From assembly GCF_040807025.1 (NCBI RefSeq), contig NW_027182594.1, positions 124,001-188,000 on the forward strand: 64,000 bases of DNA, read 5' to 3'. The notes beneath the pieces are model-generated. The model saw only the letters and a program-made list of their open reading frames with translations, did no database searches and was not told the DNA's origin. The stretch is from Struthio camelus. Its lineage: Eukaryota > Chordata > Aves > Struthioniformes > Struthionidae. Below are positions 1-11,480 of this stretch, piece by piece. Within the stretch, counting starts at the first letter, position 1. Each line of letters begins with the position of its first letter. Position numbers and translations under genes: made by a program.

Positions 1-3000
1 TCCATGAGGGTGTTGAAGAGGGAGGCGTTGGAGAAGAAGAAGAGGTAGCCGAAGGTCTGCGAGACGAGGTCGGGGTGCAGCTGGCAGTCGCGCGTCAGCT
101 CCAGGGTGGCGGCGTAGATGGCCAGGGTGGGCCGCAGCCCCTCGGGCATGCTGCCCAGGTCCGGGGCGGCGCTGGGCTCGCCCCCCCCCGAGAAGGGGTT
201 GCTCTCCAGCAGGGCGGGCAGGGCCGAGTAGAGGGTCTGCGGGGGGGAGGCGGCAAGGGGGGGGTGAGCGGGGGGGGGGCCGCCGCGCCGGGGGGGGGCC
301 GCGCCGCCTCACCTTGGTCAGGTAGTAGACGCACTGCTGGAAGGTGGACATGATGACCTCGTCCAGCGCCGCCATGGCCTCGTCGCAGGCCTCCAGGTCG
401 CCGGCCAGCAGGGCGTCGTGGCAGGCGCCTGGGGGCGCGAGGGGGCGGTGGGGCCGGGCGCTGCGCCCCCCCCCCCTCCCCGGCGCGCCCCCCGGCGCCC
501 CCGCCTCACCCTCGGGCTCCAGCTCCAGCTCCAGCTCCTTCTCCAGCTCCAGCACCCGGCCCTGCGCCAGGTTGAGCAGCTCCATGGCGTTGGCCAGCCA
601 CAGCATGAGGGGCCGCAGGTCGGCCGCCACCTCGGCGATGCTCAGCGCCTCCGGGGCCTTGTCCTGCTGGCTGCGGCGGGACCGGCGTCACCCCCCGGCC
701 CCGAGGGCACGGCGTCCCCTTGGCCCCGGGGGGATGCCACCACCACGTCCCCGGGCTGGGGGAGACGCCACCGCCACGTCCCCGGGCTGAGAGATGTCAC
801 CCCCGTGTCCCCGGGCTGGGGGGGACGTCACCGCCACGTCCCCGGGGCTGAGAGATGTCACCCCCGTGTCCCCGGGCTGGGGGGGACGTCACCGCCACGT
901 CCCCGGGGCTGAGAGATGTCACCCCCGTGTCCCCGGGCTGGGGGGGACGTCACCGCCACGTCCCCGGGGCTGAGAGATGTCACCCCCGTGTCCCCGGGCT
1001 GGGGGGGACGTCACCGCCACGTCCCCGGGGCTGAGAGATGTCACCCCCGTGTCCCCGGGCTGGGGGGGACGTCACCGCCACGTCCCTGGGGCTGAGAGAT
1101 GTCACCCCCGTGTCCCCGGGCTGGGGGGGACGTCACCGCCACGTCCCTGGGGCTGAGAGATGTCACCCCCGTGTCCCCGGGCTGGGGGGGACGTCACCGC
1201 CACGTCCCCGGGGCTGAGAGACGTCACCCCCGTGTCCCCGGGCTGGGGGAGACGCCACCGCCACGTCCCTGGGGCTGAGAGATGTCACCCCTGGGTCCCC
1301 GGGCCGGGGGAGACGCCACCGCCACGTCCCTGGGGCTGAGAGATGTCACCCCTGGGTCCCCGGGCTGGGGGAGACGTCACTGTCGTGTCCCTGGGGCTGA
1401 GAGATGTCACCCCTGTGTCCCTGGGCTGGGGGGGACGTCACCCCCGTGTCCCTGGGCTGGGGGAGACGCCACCGCCACGTCCCCGGGCTGGGGGAGACGC
1501 CACCGCCATGTCCCCGGGGCCAAGGGGGACGCCACCGCCACATCCCCAGGCTGAGAGATGTCACCCCTGGGTCCCCGGGCTGGGGGAGACGTCACCGCCA
1601 CATCCCCGGGGCCGGGGGGGACACCACCGCCACATCCCCGGGGCCGAGGGAGACGCCACCGTCGTGTCCCCAGGCTGAGAGATGTCACCCCCGGGTCCCC
1701 GGGCTGGGGGGGACGTCACCGTCGTGTCCCCGGGGCCAGGGGAGACGCCACCGCCACGTCCCCGGGCTGAGAGATGTCACCCCTGGGTCCCCGGGGCCGG
1801 GGGGGACGCCACCGCCACGTCCCCGGGCTGAGAGATGTCACCCCTGGGTCCCCGGGGCCGGGGGGGACGCCACCGCCACGTCCCCGGGGCCGGGGGGGAC
1901 GTCACCGCCACGTCCCCGGGCTGCTGGGAAACGTCACCGCGACATCCCCGGGCTGAGTGATGTCACCCCCACACCCCCAGGCTGAAGGGAGACGTCACCG
2001 TGACATCCCCGGGCTGAGAGATGTCACCCCCGTGCCCCCAGGCAGGGGGGGGGGGAACGTCACCGTGATGTCCCCGGGCCAGAGAGGGGGGAACATCACC
2101 GCGATAGCCCTGGGCGGAGGGGAGGCGTCACCCCCACGTCCCGAGGCTGAAGGGGGACGTCACCGCGACGCCCGCGGCGGGCCGGGGCGCGGGCGGACGG
2201 CGCGGCGGCGACACTCACTTCTCCGGCTGCCGGTCGCTGATCTCCTTGATCTTCTCCTGGGGGGCAGAGAGAAGGGGCCGTGAGGGGGCGGGCGGGCGCC
2301 CCCGGGGCCGGAGCCCCCCGCCGCGGCGCGGCCCCTCACCCAGACGGCCTCCTTGACGAGGCGGGCGACGCGGGAGAGCAGCGCGGGGAAGTGGGCCGGC
2401 TCGAGGGCGCGGGCGGCGTGCTCCAGGCAGAGGCCCAGCAGGAAGGCGGGCGCCAGCCCCGCGCCGGGGCCGGCCTGCAGGCGCACGATCTCCCGCAGCA
2501 GCGCCTCCTCCTCCTGGGGCCGGAAGCGCAGCTCGGGCCGCCGGCTCTCCAGGTAGGCGCGCAGGGCCTCGTGGCGCTCCTGCGGCGAGCGCCCGCAGCT
2601 CGGGCAGGCCAGGGCGCCGGCCAGGCCCGGCGAGGGCCGGGCCGGGGGCAGCCAGGGGGGCCGGGCCGGGGGGCCGCCCGCCCGCGGGTCCTTGTACACC
2701 AGCAGCACGTGCTGGCCCAGGCCCAGCAGGTCGCCGGGGCTCAGCGGGGCCTGGCGCAGCAGCGGGGCCCCGTTGTGGGTGACGGCGGCGCCGCGGAAGG
2801 GCCGCACCAGGGCCGGCTCGCCCGCCCGCACCAGGCAGTGCCGCGGCAGGATGTCGGGGGCCTCGAGGAAGGTGTCCACGGCGCAGCCCCCGGCCCCCTT
2901 CTCGGGCGGCCCCCGGCGCTCGGCGCGCCCGAAGACGTGGCGCGGCCGCGTCATCACGTAGATGACGAAGTCCTGGGCGAGGGGAGAGGGGCGTGAGGCG

Positions 3001-4292
3001 GGGGGGGGGGAAGGGGGGGCCGCCCCGCGCCCCGTCCCGTCCCCCCCCCCCACCCCGCGCACCTGGGGGCCGTAGCCCTGCAGCAGCAGGAAGTAGGGGT
3101 GCCGGCGGGGCGGCTGGATGAGGCACTGCGAGAGCTGCTCCAGGCCGTCGTCGCCCTCGGCCGGCTCGGCGGCGGCGGCGGCGGCGGGGGGCTCGGCCGG
3201 CGGCTCGTCGGCGGCGCCGGGGGGCGGCCCGGCCTCGCCCGCCGCCACGCTCAGCACCGTCTTGCGCTCCCGCCGCTTCTTGGCGCTGAGGTTCATGTCG
3301 CTGATGCTGCGCCGCAGCGAGAGGTTGTCGGCGCGCTCCTTGGGCGGCGCCGGGCCCCCCGAGGCCGCCCGCGAGCGGCTCTTCTGCAGGCGGCGGGCCT
3401 GCGCGGCGGCGCCTGCGGGGAGAGCGGGTGAGCGGCGGCGCGGGCCGGGGCGGGCCGGGCGCGGGCGCGGGGCCTCACCGGCGGGCTCGTCGTCCTCGGC
3501 CTCGCAGGCCCGCTCCACCTCCTGCCGGCGGCGGATCTCGAAGCGCCGCGAGCAGCCGGCCTTGGGCTTCCAGACGTCCTGCAGCACCAGGGGCCGCTCG
3601 GCGTCGCCCACCGGGCGCAGGTGCTCGGCCTGCCAGGCGCCGCCGGGGCCCTCGGCGCGCCCCACCACGTCGCAGAGCACGTAGTCGTCGGGCGCCCCCT
3701 CCTCGGGCGCCAGCCCGTAGCGCTCCAGCGCCTCGCGCACCAGCTGCCGGGCGGTGGAGCGCGGCGTGGCCAGCACGCTCTTGTAGTTGGCGCCGCGCGA
3801 GATGTCGCCCCCGAAGATCTTGAGGACGCCGGGCAGCTGGCGCTGGCCGCAGAGCTCCGCCAGGTCCTCGGGCACCGGGTCCACCAGCTCCGCCAGCTTC
3901 TTCTCGCTGGCCCAGCGCCCGCCGGCGCCGCCCGCGGCCCCCACGGCGCCGCCGGCGCTGGCGCTGCGGTGGAAGAGGTTGGAGAGGCGCTTGTGCCGGG
4001 CCGCCTTGCTCTTGCCGGGGGGCCGCAGCTCCACCGTCTCGCTGCCGCGGCTGGCCGTGTCCGACGAGGTGGATCTGGGGGCGGGCGGCAGAGAGGGGCG
4101 ATGCGGGGGGCGGCGGGGGCCGGGGGCGCCGCGGGGCGGGGGCGCGGGCCGCTCTTACTTGACCGAGCCCACGCTGGGCCAGCGGCGGCTCATCTTGGCC
4201 AGGCGCTTCTTGGGCGAGTTGATCCAGAGGCCGACGGGGAAGTGGAGCTTCCCGAAGCGGGGGCTGCCCTCCTTGCGCTCCTCCGGGAACAT
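1..4292 (-). CDS. RASIP1: Ras-interacting protein 1 (RASIP1), 3'-partial
   Basis: Rap/Ras effector of endothelial junctions and vessel lumen formation (family knowledge). Coding exons read on the minus strand: 4292-4159, 4074-3479, 3412-3063, 2972-2340, 2256-2219, 670-510, 428-313 and 236 to the window edge, all with GT-AG ends and consistent phase, giving about 755 residues. The start MFPEERKEGSPRFGKL matches the mammalian N-terminus. The Ras-association domain runs from about residue 127 (GVLKIFGG, then ANYKSVLATPRSTA). An FHA-like region begins near residue 361 (HVFGR, ILPRHC, VTHNG). The DIL domain starts after VKEAVWEKIKEISDRQPE and continues through TFQQCVYYLTK to SQTFGYLFFFSNASLFN at the edge. 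The rest of DIL lies outside. The 1.5-kb intron between 670 and 2219 is almost all minisatellite. RADIL is the nearest alternative, but the N-terminus and spacing fit RASIP1. Confidence 0.95.
690..2195. repeat. 60-61 bp minisatellite in a RASIP1 intron
   Basis: About 24 degenerate copies of a unit containing ctgagagatgtcaccc, then tgtccccgggctgggg, then gacgtcaccgccacgtcccc. Copies between 780 and 1260 are nearly identical and drift toward the right. Each unit carries GACGTCAC, that is GTGACGTC on the gene strand, a CRE-like core. The array fills the intron between the exons ending at 2219 and starting at 670. Confidence 0.95.
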
Positions 4293-5190
4293 GGCGCCGG
4301 GCCGGGCGGCTCCTGCGGGCGCGGGGACACCGTCGCGGCCGGCACGCGCCCCCGCGCCGGCCTCCCCGCTCCCCCCGAGCGGCGCCGCCGCCCCGCCGCG
4401 AGCCGGGCAGGGCTCAGCGACGCGGGAAGGGCGCGCAGGGACCCCGGCCGGCAGCCCGGGCTCCGGGGTCCCACGAAGGCCGCCGTCCTCCGCGACCGTC
4501 GCTTCCTGCGGACGAGAGCGGGGTGACAGCGGGCCGCGGCTCGCCTTCGCCCGCCGGCCGCACCCCGCGGGGGCCGCGCCGGCAGGGATTCCCGGGCCCC
4601 GGGGGAAGGAGCGCGGTGGGGCGGGGGGGTCACGCGGGAGGGGACGCCAGCGCCATGAGACCTCCCGCCCCCGCCGCCGGGCAAAAACGGGGTTCGGCGC
4701 CCCCCGCGCCGGGAACCGCGGGCGTTACCCAGTCTCGCAGCGGATCCCTCGCTGTCCCGGCGCTCAGCCGCGGCGCGGCGGCTCCCGGCGCTGCCCCATG
4801 CTCTCCGGCTGGAGCCGGCCCCCACCCTGCGGCCTGCCTCGGGGCTCCGCAGCCCCTCTTTGTCTCCCTGCCTCCGGCTCGGCTCCGGCGCTCACTGAGC
4901 GAGGATTTCCCTTCGCAGAGCTGGCCCGGCGCGGCGCAGGGGGGACAGGAAAGGGCGAGCCAGGCCAGGAAGCCAGGCTGAGCGCTGGCTGGGGGGCTGG
5001 GAGGGGGCCGGCGGGCAGGCCTGGCCGGGGCGGGGAGGGAAGCGGGCCCACGGCCAGCCGGCCACGAAGGGGGACAGCCGGCACGTGCGCGGGCAGCGCT
5101 GAGGCTGCCCCGCTCGAGGGCGAGGAGCGGCAGGGCTGGCCCCGGGCCAGGCTGAGCGCAGCGCACACGGACACGGGCCGCGATGGGACA
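4293..5190 (-). promoter_or_regulatory. CpG-rich 5' flank of RASIP1 and spacer
   Basis: GC-rich, CpG-rich DNA upstream of the RASIP1 start codon. It probably holds the 5' UTR and promoter, but no TATA box or clear splice structure was found. From about 4650 to 5190 it is non-repetitive GC-rich spacer before the poly(A) site of the next minus-strand gene. No additional gene was recognised. Short ORFs here have no family resemblance. Confidence 0.45.
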
Positions 5191-5197
5191 CAAGCAG

Positions 5198-5203
5198 TTT
5201 ATT
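5198..5203 (-). terminator. poly(A) signal of the COX6B-type gene
   Basis: TTTATT on the plus strand gives AATAAA on the minus strand, about 105 bases beyond the stop codon at 5308. Confidence 0.8.
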
Positions 5204-5307
5204 GTGAGGCAGCAGTGAGCACGGATGTCCCCGTGGCAGGGAAGGAGAGCGGAAGCAGGGATGCCGCGGGGACGCCCAGGGTGGCTCAGTCCGGCTGGTG
5301 CCCGGGC

Positions 5308-5929
5308 CTAGATCCTGCCAGGGAAGGTCCCTTCTTCCCGCTGCTCATCCCAGCGCCGGATCTGGGAGGAAGATGCGCGCGTGGGGCAGAGGGCCTGGCA
5401 GCAGGCGCCCGTCCGCGCGAGGGCACCAGCTCGGATCCAGGCCCAGCTGCTCGGGGAGGAGCAGGCCCAGCTCACGGAGCCATGGAGAGGTAGAGGAACG
5501 GGGCGGGGGGGACGCAGGCTGCCCGGTCCCCAGCCACCCCCGGGCCCTGCCCTACCTACCCAAGAAGTGGGGCAGATGGACTTGAAGACCCGGAAGTACC
5601 AGAGACACGGGGTGACGTCCCGGTGCTTGGCCGTCAGGGTCTTCATGCAGCGGTGATAGTCTGCGGGGACATCGGCGAGGGGTCAGGCCCCCTCGTCCCT
5701 CCCAGACAAGATGCCTCTGCTCCTTCCCCCCCCCCCCGCCAAATCCTGGCTCCCCTCGGCGCAATAAAGGACACCCGTGGCCTCTCCCGAGACTCACCCA
5801 GGTAGTTCTGGAAGCAGTTGCGGGTCTGGTTGGTGTTGGGGAAGCGGGAGTCGAAGGGGGCCGTCAGGTAGTGGCTCAGGGCTCCCCCGGGACCCCTCTT
5901 GTCCCCGGCGTCCGAGACGCAGTGCGCGG
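5308..5929 (-). CDS. COX6B2: Cytochrome c oxidase subunit 6B-type, first exon not found
   Basis: Nuclear-encoded subunit at the cytochrome c side of respiratory complex IV, imported into the intermembrane space (family knowledge). Exons on the minus strand: 5929-5798, 5660-5560 and 5361-5308 with stop. Phases agree. The protein reads [21 protein letters not shown], then [19 protein letters not shown], then [15 protein letters not shown] and [17 protein letters not shown]. It shows the CX9C/CX10C twin-cysteine (CHCH) pattern. The 5929 exon begins in phase and lacks ATG, so a short upstream coding exon must exist, perhaps in the CpG island near 6150. The symbol rests on IL11 lying next along, as COX6B2 does in mammals. 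The C-terminal sequence is closer to COX6B1, so the paralogue assignment is tentative. The family is certain. Confidence 0.85.
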
Positions 5930-5934
5930 CTGCG

Positions 5935-6430
5935 GGGAAGGAGCCAGGTTCAGCCGTGGCGACACCGGGACCCCGCCGCCGCGGCCCGGATGGCGCCAGC
6001 CCAGAAGGGAGACGCCTGCCCCGCCGGGCTCCCCCCGTATCCACACACAACCCCCGCCGCCGTCCCCCTCCCCGCGCCCCTAAACCTGCCCGATCCCCCC
6101 CCACCCCCAAAAAAACCGCGCCCGGGACCCCCACAGGCGCCCGCCGCCATGGCCGCCTCTCTTCCCTCAGAGCCGGGCCCGCCCACGACGCCGCGGCCGG
6201 CACTCCTATTGGCTCAGGCCTTCCCGCCGCCGCGGGTGCGAGCCAATGAGAGTGCGGAGAGCCCTCGCGCACCGCCCGCTCTCCCCCCCCCCCCGCCTCA
6301 CTCGTGGCCGTTGGGAGCAACGGCCGCCAGCGTCCTCGCGGGCAGGGCGGGGCGGGGGGGACGGGGGGGGGTGTTTTGGCGGGAAGGCGGAGTCCGAGCC
6401 AATCGGAACGCGCAGCGGGCTGGCCCCGCC
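5935..6430 (-). promoter_or_regulatory. CpG island promoter with CCAAT boxes
   Basis: CpG-rich, non-repetitive DNA just upstream of the first recognised COX6B exon. CCAAT boxes lie on the minus strand at 6208-6212 and on the plus strand at 6243-6247 and 6399-6403. It is the probable COX6B promoter, possibly bidirectional, although no plus-strand gene was recognised to the right. A minus-strand ATG at about 6149 is a candidate start, but its donor site is poor. Confidence 0.5.
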
Positions 6431-6434
6431 CCCC

Positions 6435-7055
6435 GGGCAGCCTCCCCTCAGAGAGCCCCGATCTCCCCTCAGAGCCCCCACAGCTCCCCTCAGAGAGCCA
6501 CGATAGAGCCCCCACAACCCACGCAGAGCCCCCCATCTCCCTTCAGAGCCCCCACAACTCCCCCCAGAGAGCCACGATCTCCCCTCAGAGCCCCCACAAC
6601 CCACGCAGAGCCCCCGATCTCCCCTCAGAGCGCCCCGATCTCCCCTCAGAGCCCCTAAAACCCATGCAGAGCCCCTACAACTCCCCTCAGAGAGCCATGA
6701 TTTCCCCTCAGAGCCCCCAAAACTCCCCTGAGCCTCCAGAGCCCCTAAAATTCCCCCCCAGAGCCCCCAAATCCCCCCAGAGCCCCCAAAACTCCCCTCA
6801 GAGCCCCTAAAATTCCCTGCAGAGCCCCCAAAACTTTCCTCAGAGCCACAATCTCCCCTCAGAGCCCCCAAAACTCCCCTCAGAGCCACAATCTCCCCTC
6901 AGAGCCCCCAAATTCCCCCAGAGCCACAATCTCCCCTCAGAGCCCCCAAAACTCCCCCGAGAGCCCCCAAATCCCCTCAGAGCTCTCAAACTCTATTCAG
7001 AGCCCCCCCAGGCTCCCCAGAGCCCCCCTCGTCCCCTCGGAGCCCCCCAAACTCC
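6435..7055. repeat. Minisatellite of CCCCTCAGAGCCCCC units
   Basis: Tandem, degenerate copies of about 18-30 bp built from ctcccctcagagcccccaaa, with interspersed gatctcccctcagagc variants. The array lies between the COX6B promoter and a second CpG-rich segment. It has no coding content of its own. ORFs here are open only because the unit lacks stops. Confidence 0.9.
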
Positions 7056-7079
7056 CGCTAGAGGCAACTCCCGCTTCCC

Positions 7080-7375
7080 GCAGATTGGAAGATGCCGCCG
7101 CGGCCCCTCTGCCGGGCAGAGAAGGGACCGGCCGCCGGCGGCACCGCGCGGCGCTCCCGGCCGAGGCGACCCTTCAGCGCGGTGAGCGGGTCCGGACGGC
7201 AGCGGGCGGGGGGACGGGCGGGGGGACGCGCCGCTGTGGAAACGCTGAGCTGGGGGGACGGCGGGCGTCGCTCCGCCAGGGAAAGCTGCCCCGCGAGGGG
7301 CCGCCCCGCCGCTGCCGCCCCTCGGAAACGGCGGCCGCCGAGCCGGGGCTCCCCGCGGGCGGGGAGAGCCCGCCG
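7080..7375. other. CpG island without a recognised gene
   Basis: Dense CpG sequence. A short plus-strand ORF (MPPRPLCRAEKG, from 7092) ends near a GCG|GTGAGC donor-like site at about 7181, so an untranslated or coding first exon is possible. It resembles no family I know and no partner exon was found. Confidence 0.3.
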
Positions 7376-8060
7376 GGTGTCCCGCTGCCCCCGCGCCTCG
7401 CCGCCGCCCCGCTCTCCTCTCTGTCCCCGGGCTGCGCCTGCCCTCGACCCGCCGCCGCCGCCCCGCTCTCCTCTCTGTCCCCGGGCTGCGCCTGCCCTCG
7501 ACCCGCCGCCGCCGCCGCCGCCGCCCCGCTCTCCTCTCTGCCCCCGGGCTGCGCCTGCCCTCGACCCGCCGCCGCTGCCGCGGTGCCCGGAGCCTCTCGG
7601 CCCCGCCCCGCCGCCTGTCGGCCACGCCCCCCGGCCACGCCCTGCCGCTTCTCGGCCCCACGCTTCGTCCCTCGGCCACGCCCCGCCGCCTCTCGGCCAC
7701 GCCCCTTCGTCTCGGCACCGCCCCTCCATTTCTCGGCACCACCCGTGGAGCCTCTCGGCCCCGCCCCGCCGCCTCTCGGCCACGCCCCTTCGTCTCTCGG
7801 CACCGCCCCTCCATTTCTCGGCACCGCCCGTGGAGCCTCTCGGCCCCGCCTCGCCGCCTCTCGGCCACGCCCCTTCATCTCTCGGCACCGCCCCTCCATT
7901 TCTCGGCACCGCCCGTGGAGCCTCTCGGCCCCGCCTCGCCGCCTCTCGGCCACGCCCCTCCATTTCTCGGTCCCATTCTTCCCCTCTCGGCCACGCCCCC
8001 CGTGTCGCCCACGCCCCTGGTCCCGCCCCGCCGCCGCTCGGCCCCGCCCCGCCCCTCCGT
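7375..8060. repeat. Two adjoining minisatellites, the second rich in CACGCCC boxes
   Basis: First, from 7375 to about 7580, come three copies of a roughly 61-bp unit (ccccgctctcctctctgtcc then gggctgcgcctgccctcgac). Then to 8060 come copies of cctctcggccacgcccc, ttcgtctctcggcaccgccc and ctccatttctcggcacc with a repeat length near 90 bp. Each copy carries CCACGCCCC or CCCCGCCCC, the GC/CACCC-type core bound by Sp/KLF factors. Confidence 0.85.
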
Positions 8061-8159
8061 CTCTCCGCCCTGCGCCGGGCGCGCTGCAGTGCGGGGTTGC
8101 GCCGCCAGGGGGCGCCGCGGCCTGCGACAGCCCGGGGCCGCGGCCGCTGCCACGCGGGG

Positions 8160-8890
8160 ACGGACACGCGCGGGGCACGGACACGCAGGGGCACACGGGG
8201 ACACGGGCATGCAAGGAGGCACGGGGACACGGACACGCAGGGAGACACGGGGACACAGAGACACAGGAACACATGAGGACACACGGGGACACGGACACAC
8301 AGGAACACAGAGACACAGGGACACGGACAGACAGGGGCACATGAGGACACAGGGACACACGGGGACATGGATACACACAGGAACATGGACACACAGGGAG
8401 ACACAGGGACACACGGGGACACATGAGGACAGGGACACGCAGGGACACATGGGGACATGGACACACAGGGACACATGGACACACAGGGAGACACGGGGAC
8501 ACACAGGGACACAGACACACAGGGAGACGGGTACACATGAGGACACACGGACACACGGGGACACATGAGGACAGGGACACGCAGGGACACATGGGGACAC
8601 GGACACATGGGGACACGGACACACAGGGAGACGGGTACACATGAGGACACACAGGAACACACGGGGACACATGAGGACACGGACATGCAGGGACACATGG
8701 GGACACGGACACACGGGGACACAGACACGCACGGACATGGGCATGCACAGCGACATGGACACATGCAGAGACACACAAGGACACACAGGGACACACGTGG
8801 ACGTGGACACGCAGGGACACATAGGGACACACAGAGACACAGACACAGGGACACATGCTGGGACACGGACTCACACGCACACAGAGACAT
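8160..8890. repeat. GGGGACACA-type minisatellite
   Basis: Long run of 6-12 bp units such as ggggacacac, agggacacac and ggacacatg. The plus strand is purine-rich with almost no T. Units merge rightward into the CA-rich microsatellite. Confidence 0.95.
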
Positions 8891-9345
8891 ACCTATGTAC
8901 ACACACACGCGCGCGCGCCAAGTATATGTTGCTATAGACATACATGCATGTACTCACATGAACACACATACACACATGCATGCACACATACATACACATA
9001 TACACCCACATGCATACACATGTACATACACACACATACACACACATGCATACTCACCCACATGCATACACAGGTATATACACGCATACATACATGTATA
9101 CACAGGCACATGCATGCACACCTATACACATAGACATATACATGCATGCACCCACATACATACCCAGACATACACATATATATATATACATGTACATACA
9201 TACATATACATGTGCATGCACACATACACACATACATACAAACATGTAGATGCACATACAGACACGTACGCACACACACATATGCACACACGCACGCACG
9301 TATACACGCACGCAGACGCGCGCATGCACACGCGTACATGTGTGC
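8875..9345. repeat. (CA)n / (ACAT)n microsatellite
   Basis: Alternating purine-pyrimidine tract of acacac, acatacat, tgcatacaca and tatatatata. It is the most AT-rich stretch of the left half. Z-DNA-prone and probably very length-variable. Confidence 0.95.
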
Positions 9346-11130
9346 GTTGCTGCAGGAGCCCGAGCGCTGCGCATACTTGGGTTGGGCTGGGCCGGGCTGG
9401 GCCGCGGCGGGCACCGTCCCCGCAGCAGCTGAGGGTCAGCGGGCAGGAGGGGGCCTGCGGGCGGCTGGGGCGAGCCGGCCGGCGGGGAGCCGCGAAGCCC
9501 CCCAGGCGCCGCTGCCGCGGGCCGCATCGGCCGCGGGGCCGCCCCGAGGGGCGCCGCGGCGGGGAGCGCGGCGGCCCTCCGCCGGCCGGCTGCCCCTTCT
9601 CCCGAGCTCCCCGACGGCAGCCGGGGCAGGGGCACACGGGGGGCCGGGAGCCGAGGGCGGCGGGGGGCAGCAGGACGCCGGGGCCCCGCCAGCCTCCCCC
9701 CCGGCTGCCCGTTGGCTCCCTCCCGGCCGGCCGGCCCGACTCATCAGCTCCACGCGGGCGGGCGCCAGACCCCGCCTGCCCTGGCACGGCCCGCTTCCCG
9801 GCATGTCTAGACGCAGGCGGAGGCGGGACAGCCCGCCGGGATTCCCTCGGCCGCGGCCAGGGCGTCCCCGGGCAGGGGGGCACCGCCGCCGCCGCCGCCG
9901 CGGGTGGGCCGGGGCTCCGCCGGCGCCCGGCGGCAGCAGGGAAGGAGCCTCGAGCGGCCGCCGGTTCGGGGCGCTCCCCGCCGCCGACTCCCGCTCGCTC
10001 GCCTCCGGCCCCGGGGCGCCCGCGGCTCCCCCCCCACCACCACCACCCCGGCGCGGCTCCCTCTGGCCTCTCCTGGCCCGTCCGTCCGCCCCGGCCAAAC
10101 CTCAGGGCTCGGGGCCAGCCCGCCCCCCCCCCACCCCCCCCCGCGCCCCCCGCTCCCCCCCGGCCTTGCGGTCCGCCAGGGCCTGCCCCGACAGGGCCGG
10201 CCGGGGGCATTTGCGTCAAAGCCGCCCCCCCCCCACCGCCGCGGGGCAGCCCCGGCTTCCTGTGTACTCAGCGCCGGCGTGTGCATGTGCGGGTGTGCGC
10301 GCCGGCCCGCGCGCGCGCGCCAGCCGGGCGGCCGGCAGCCGGGGGGGGGTGGCCGCGGATGTGAACCATATGTTTGTGCAAGCCGCAGCGCTGACGCCAC
10401 CGTCCCGCGGCCCCCCCCCCCACCGGGGGGGGTCGGACCCAGGGTGAAACCCCCCCCCGCCGTCGGGGGCTGCGGCGGGACGGCGGCGGCGGCGCCCCGG
10501 GGGGCTCGGAGGGCGGCCGGGCCGGGCGCCGGCGGAGGGGCGCGAGGGCAGCGGGCCCCGCGTGCCATCGAGGGTCGGGCCTGGCTCCCCCGGGGCCTCC
10601 CCGGAGCGAGGCGGCTCCGGCCCCCCGCGCCCCCGCCGGACGTGAGGCGTCCTCGGGCGTCAGCGCTGGCCTGGCCTGACGCACGTCCCCTCCCCGCTTC
10701 CTCCCGGCATGGACGCAAGCGCCGGGGGCGACCCACGGAGCGGCCGCCGGCCACGGGGCCGCGGCGGGGGGCAGGCAGAGCCTGAGCGCCGGCCCGCCTC
10801 CCGCTGCGTCGCCCCCCGTGCCCGGCCCGCCTCGAGCCGGGTCCCCCTGCACCCCAGCGGGCGCCCGCCGGGCGTCCGCCCGCCGCCTCGGCACCCGCCT
10901 GCAGAGGGGACAAACGTCACCGGGCCGGGGAAGCGTCCAGGCGCTGCCCACCGGCCGTCCCACGTCCCCCGCACAGCCGGCCGCCCGCGCCGCCCGGCTC
11001 CCGCCACCCGCTTCGGCCCCTCTCCGCTTCGACGGAGCGCTACAGCGCGCCCGAGTTCATCGTAGCGGTGAACTGGGCTGCCACCTGTTGTCCCCGATTT
11101 CAGTGTTTCACTGCCCTGTTGAGCACCGCC
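9346..11130. other. CpG-rich unique sequence, no gene recognised
   Basis: About 1.8 kb of non-tandem, very GC-rich DNA with poly-C runs and an alternating cgcgcgcgcg tract near 10312. I found no exon with family similarity on either strand. A less GC-rich patch at 10360-10395 (aaccatatgtttgtgcaagc) stands out as a possible conserved regulatory element. Confidence 0.4.
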
Positions 11131-11134
11131 AGGC

Positions 11135-11480
11135 TCTGCGGCGGTCCTTCCCGCCCGGAGCGCGGCGCCCGTCCGACGGTCGACCCTTCCCGCCCGGAGC
11201 GCGGCGCCCGTCCGACGGTCGACCCTTCCTGCCCGGAGCGCGGTGCCCGTCCGACGATCACTCCTTCCCGCCCGGAGCGCGGTGCCCGTCCGACGGTCAC
11301 TCCTTCCCGCCCGGAGCACGGTGCCTGTCCGAGGGTCGGTCCTCCCTGCCCAGAGCGCGGCGCCCGTCCGACGGTCGGTCCTCCCTGCCCGGAGCACGGC
11401 ACCCGTCCGACGGTCGGAGCGCGGCGCCTGTCCGAGGGTCGAACCCTCCCCGCCCGGAGCGCGGTGCCCGTCAGTCAGTC
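11135..11480. repeat. 39-bp minisatellite
   Basis: About nine copies of a 39-bp unit containing cccgcccggagcgcggtgcc and cgtccgacggtc. Because 39 is a multiple of three, all six frames stay open. This explains the long shadow ORFs here. Confidence 0.9.

Noticed and set aside
3787-5493. 568-codon plus-strand ORF antisense to RASIP1 and the COX6B end
   Set aside because: Shadow of GC-rich coding sequence on the other strand. No recognisable domain.
5763-5768. Plus-strand AATAAA
   Set aside because: Lies inside a COX6B intron with no plus-strand gene ending nearby.
8875-9345. Telomere-like or subtelomeric repeat
   Set aside because: Units are CA/ACAT microsatellite; no TTAGGG runs were seen here or elsewhere in the window.
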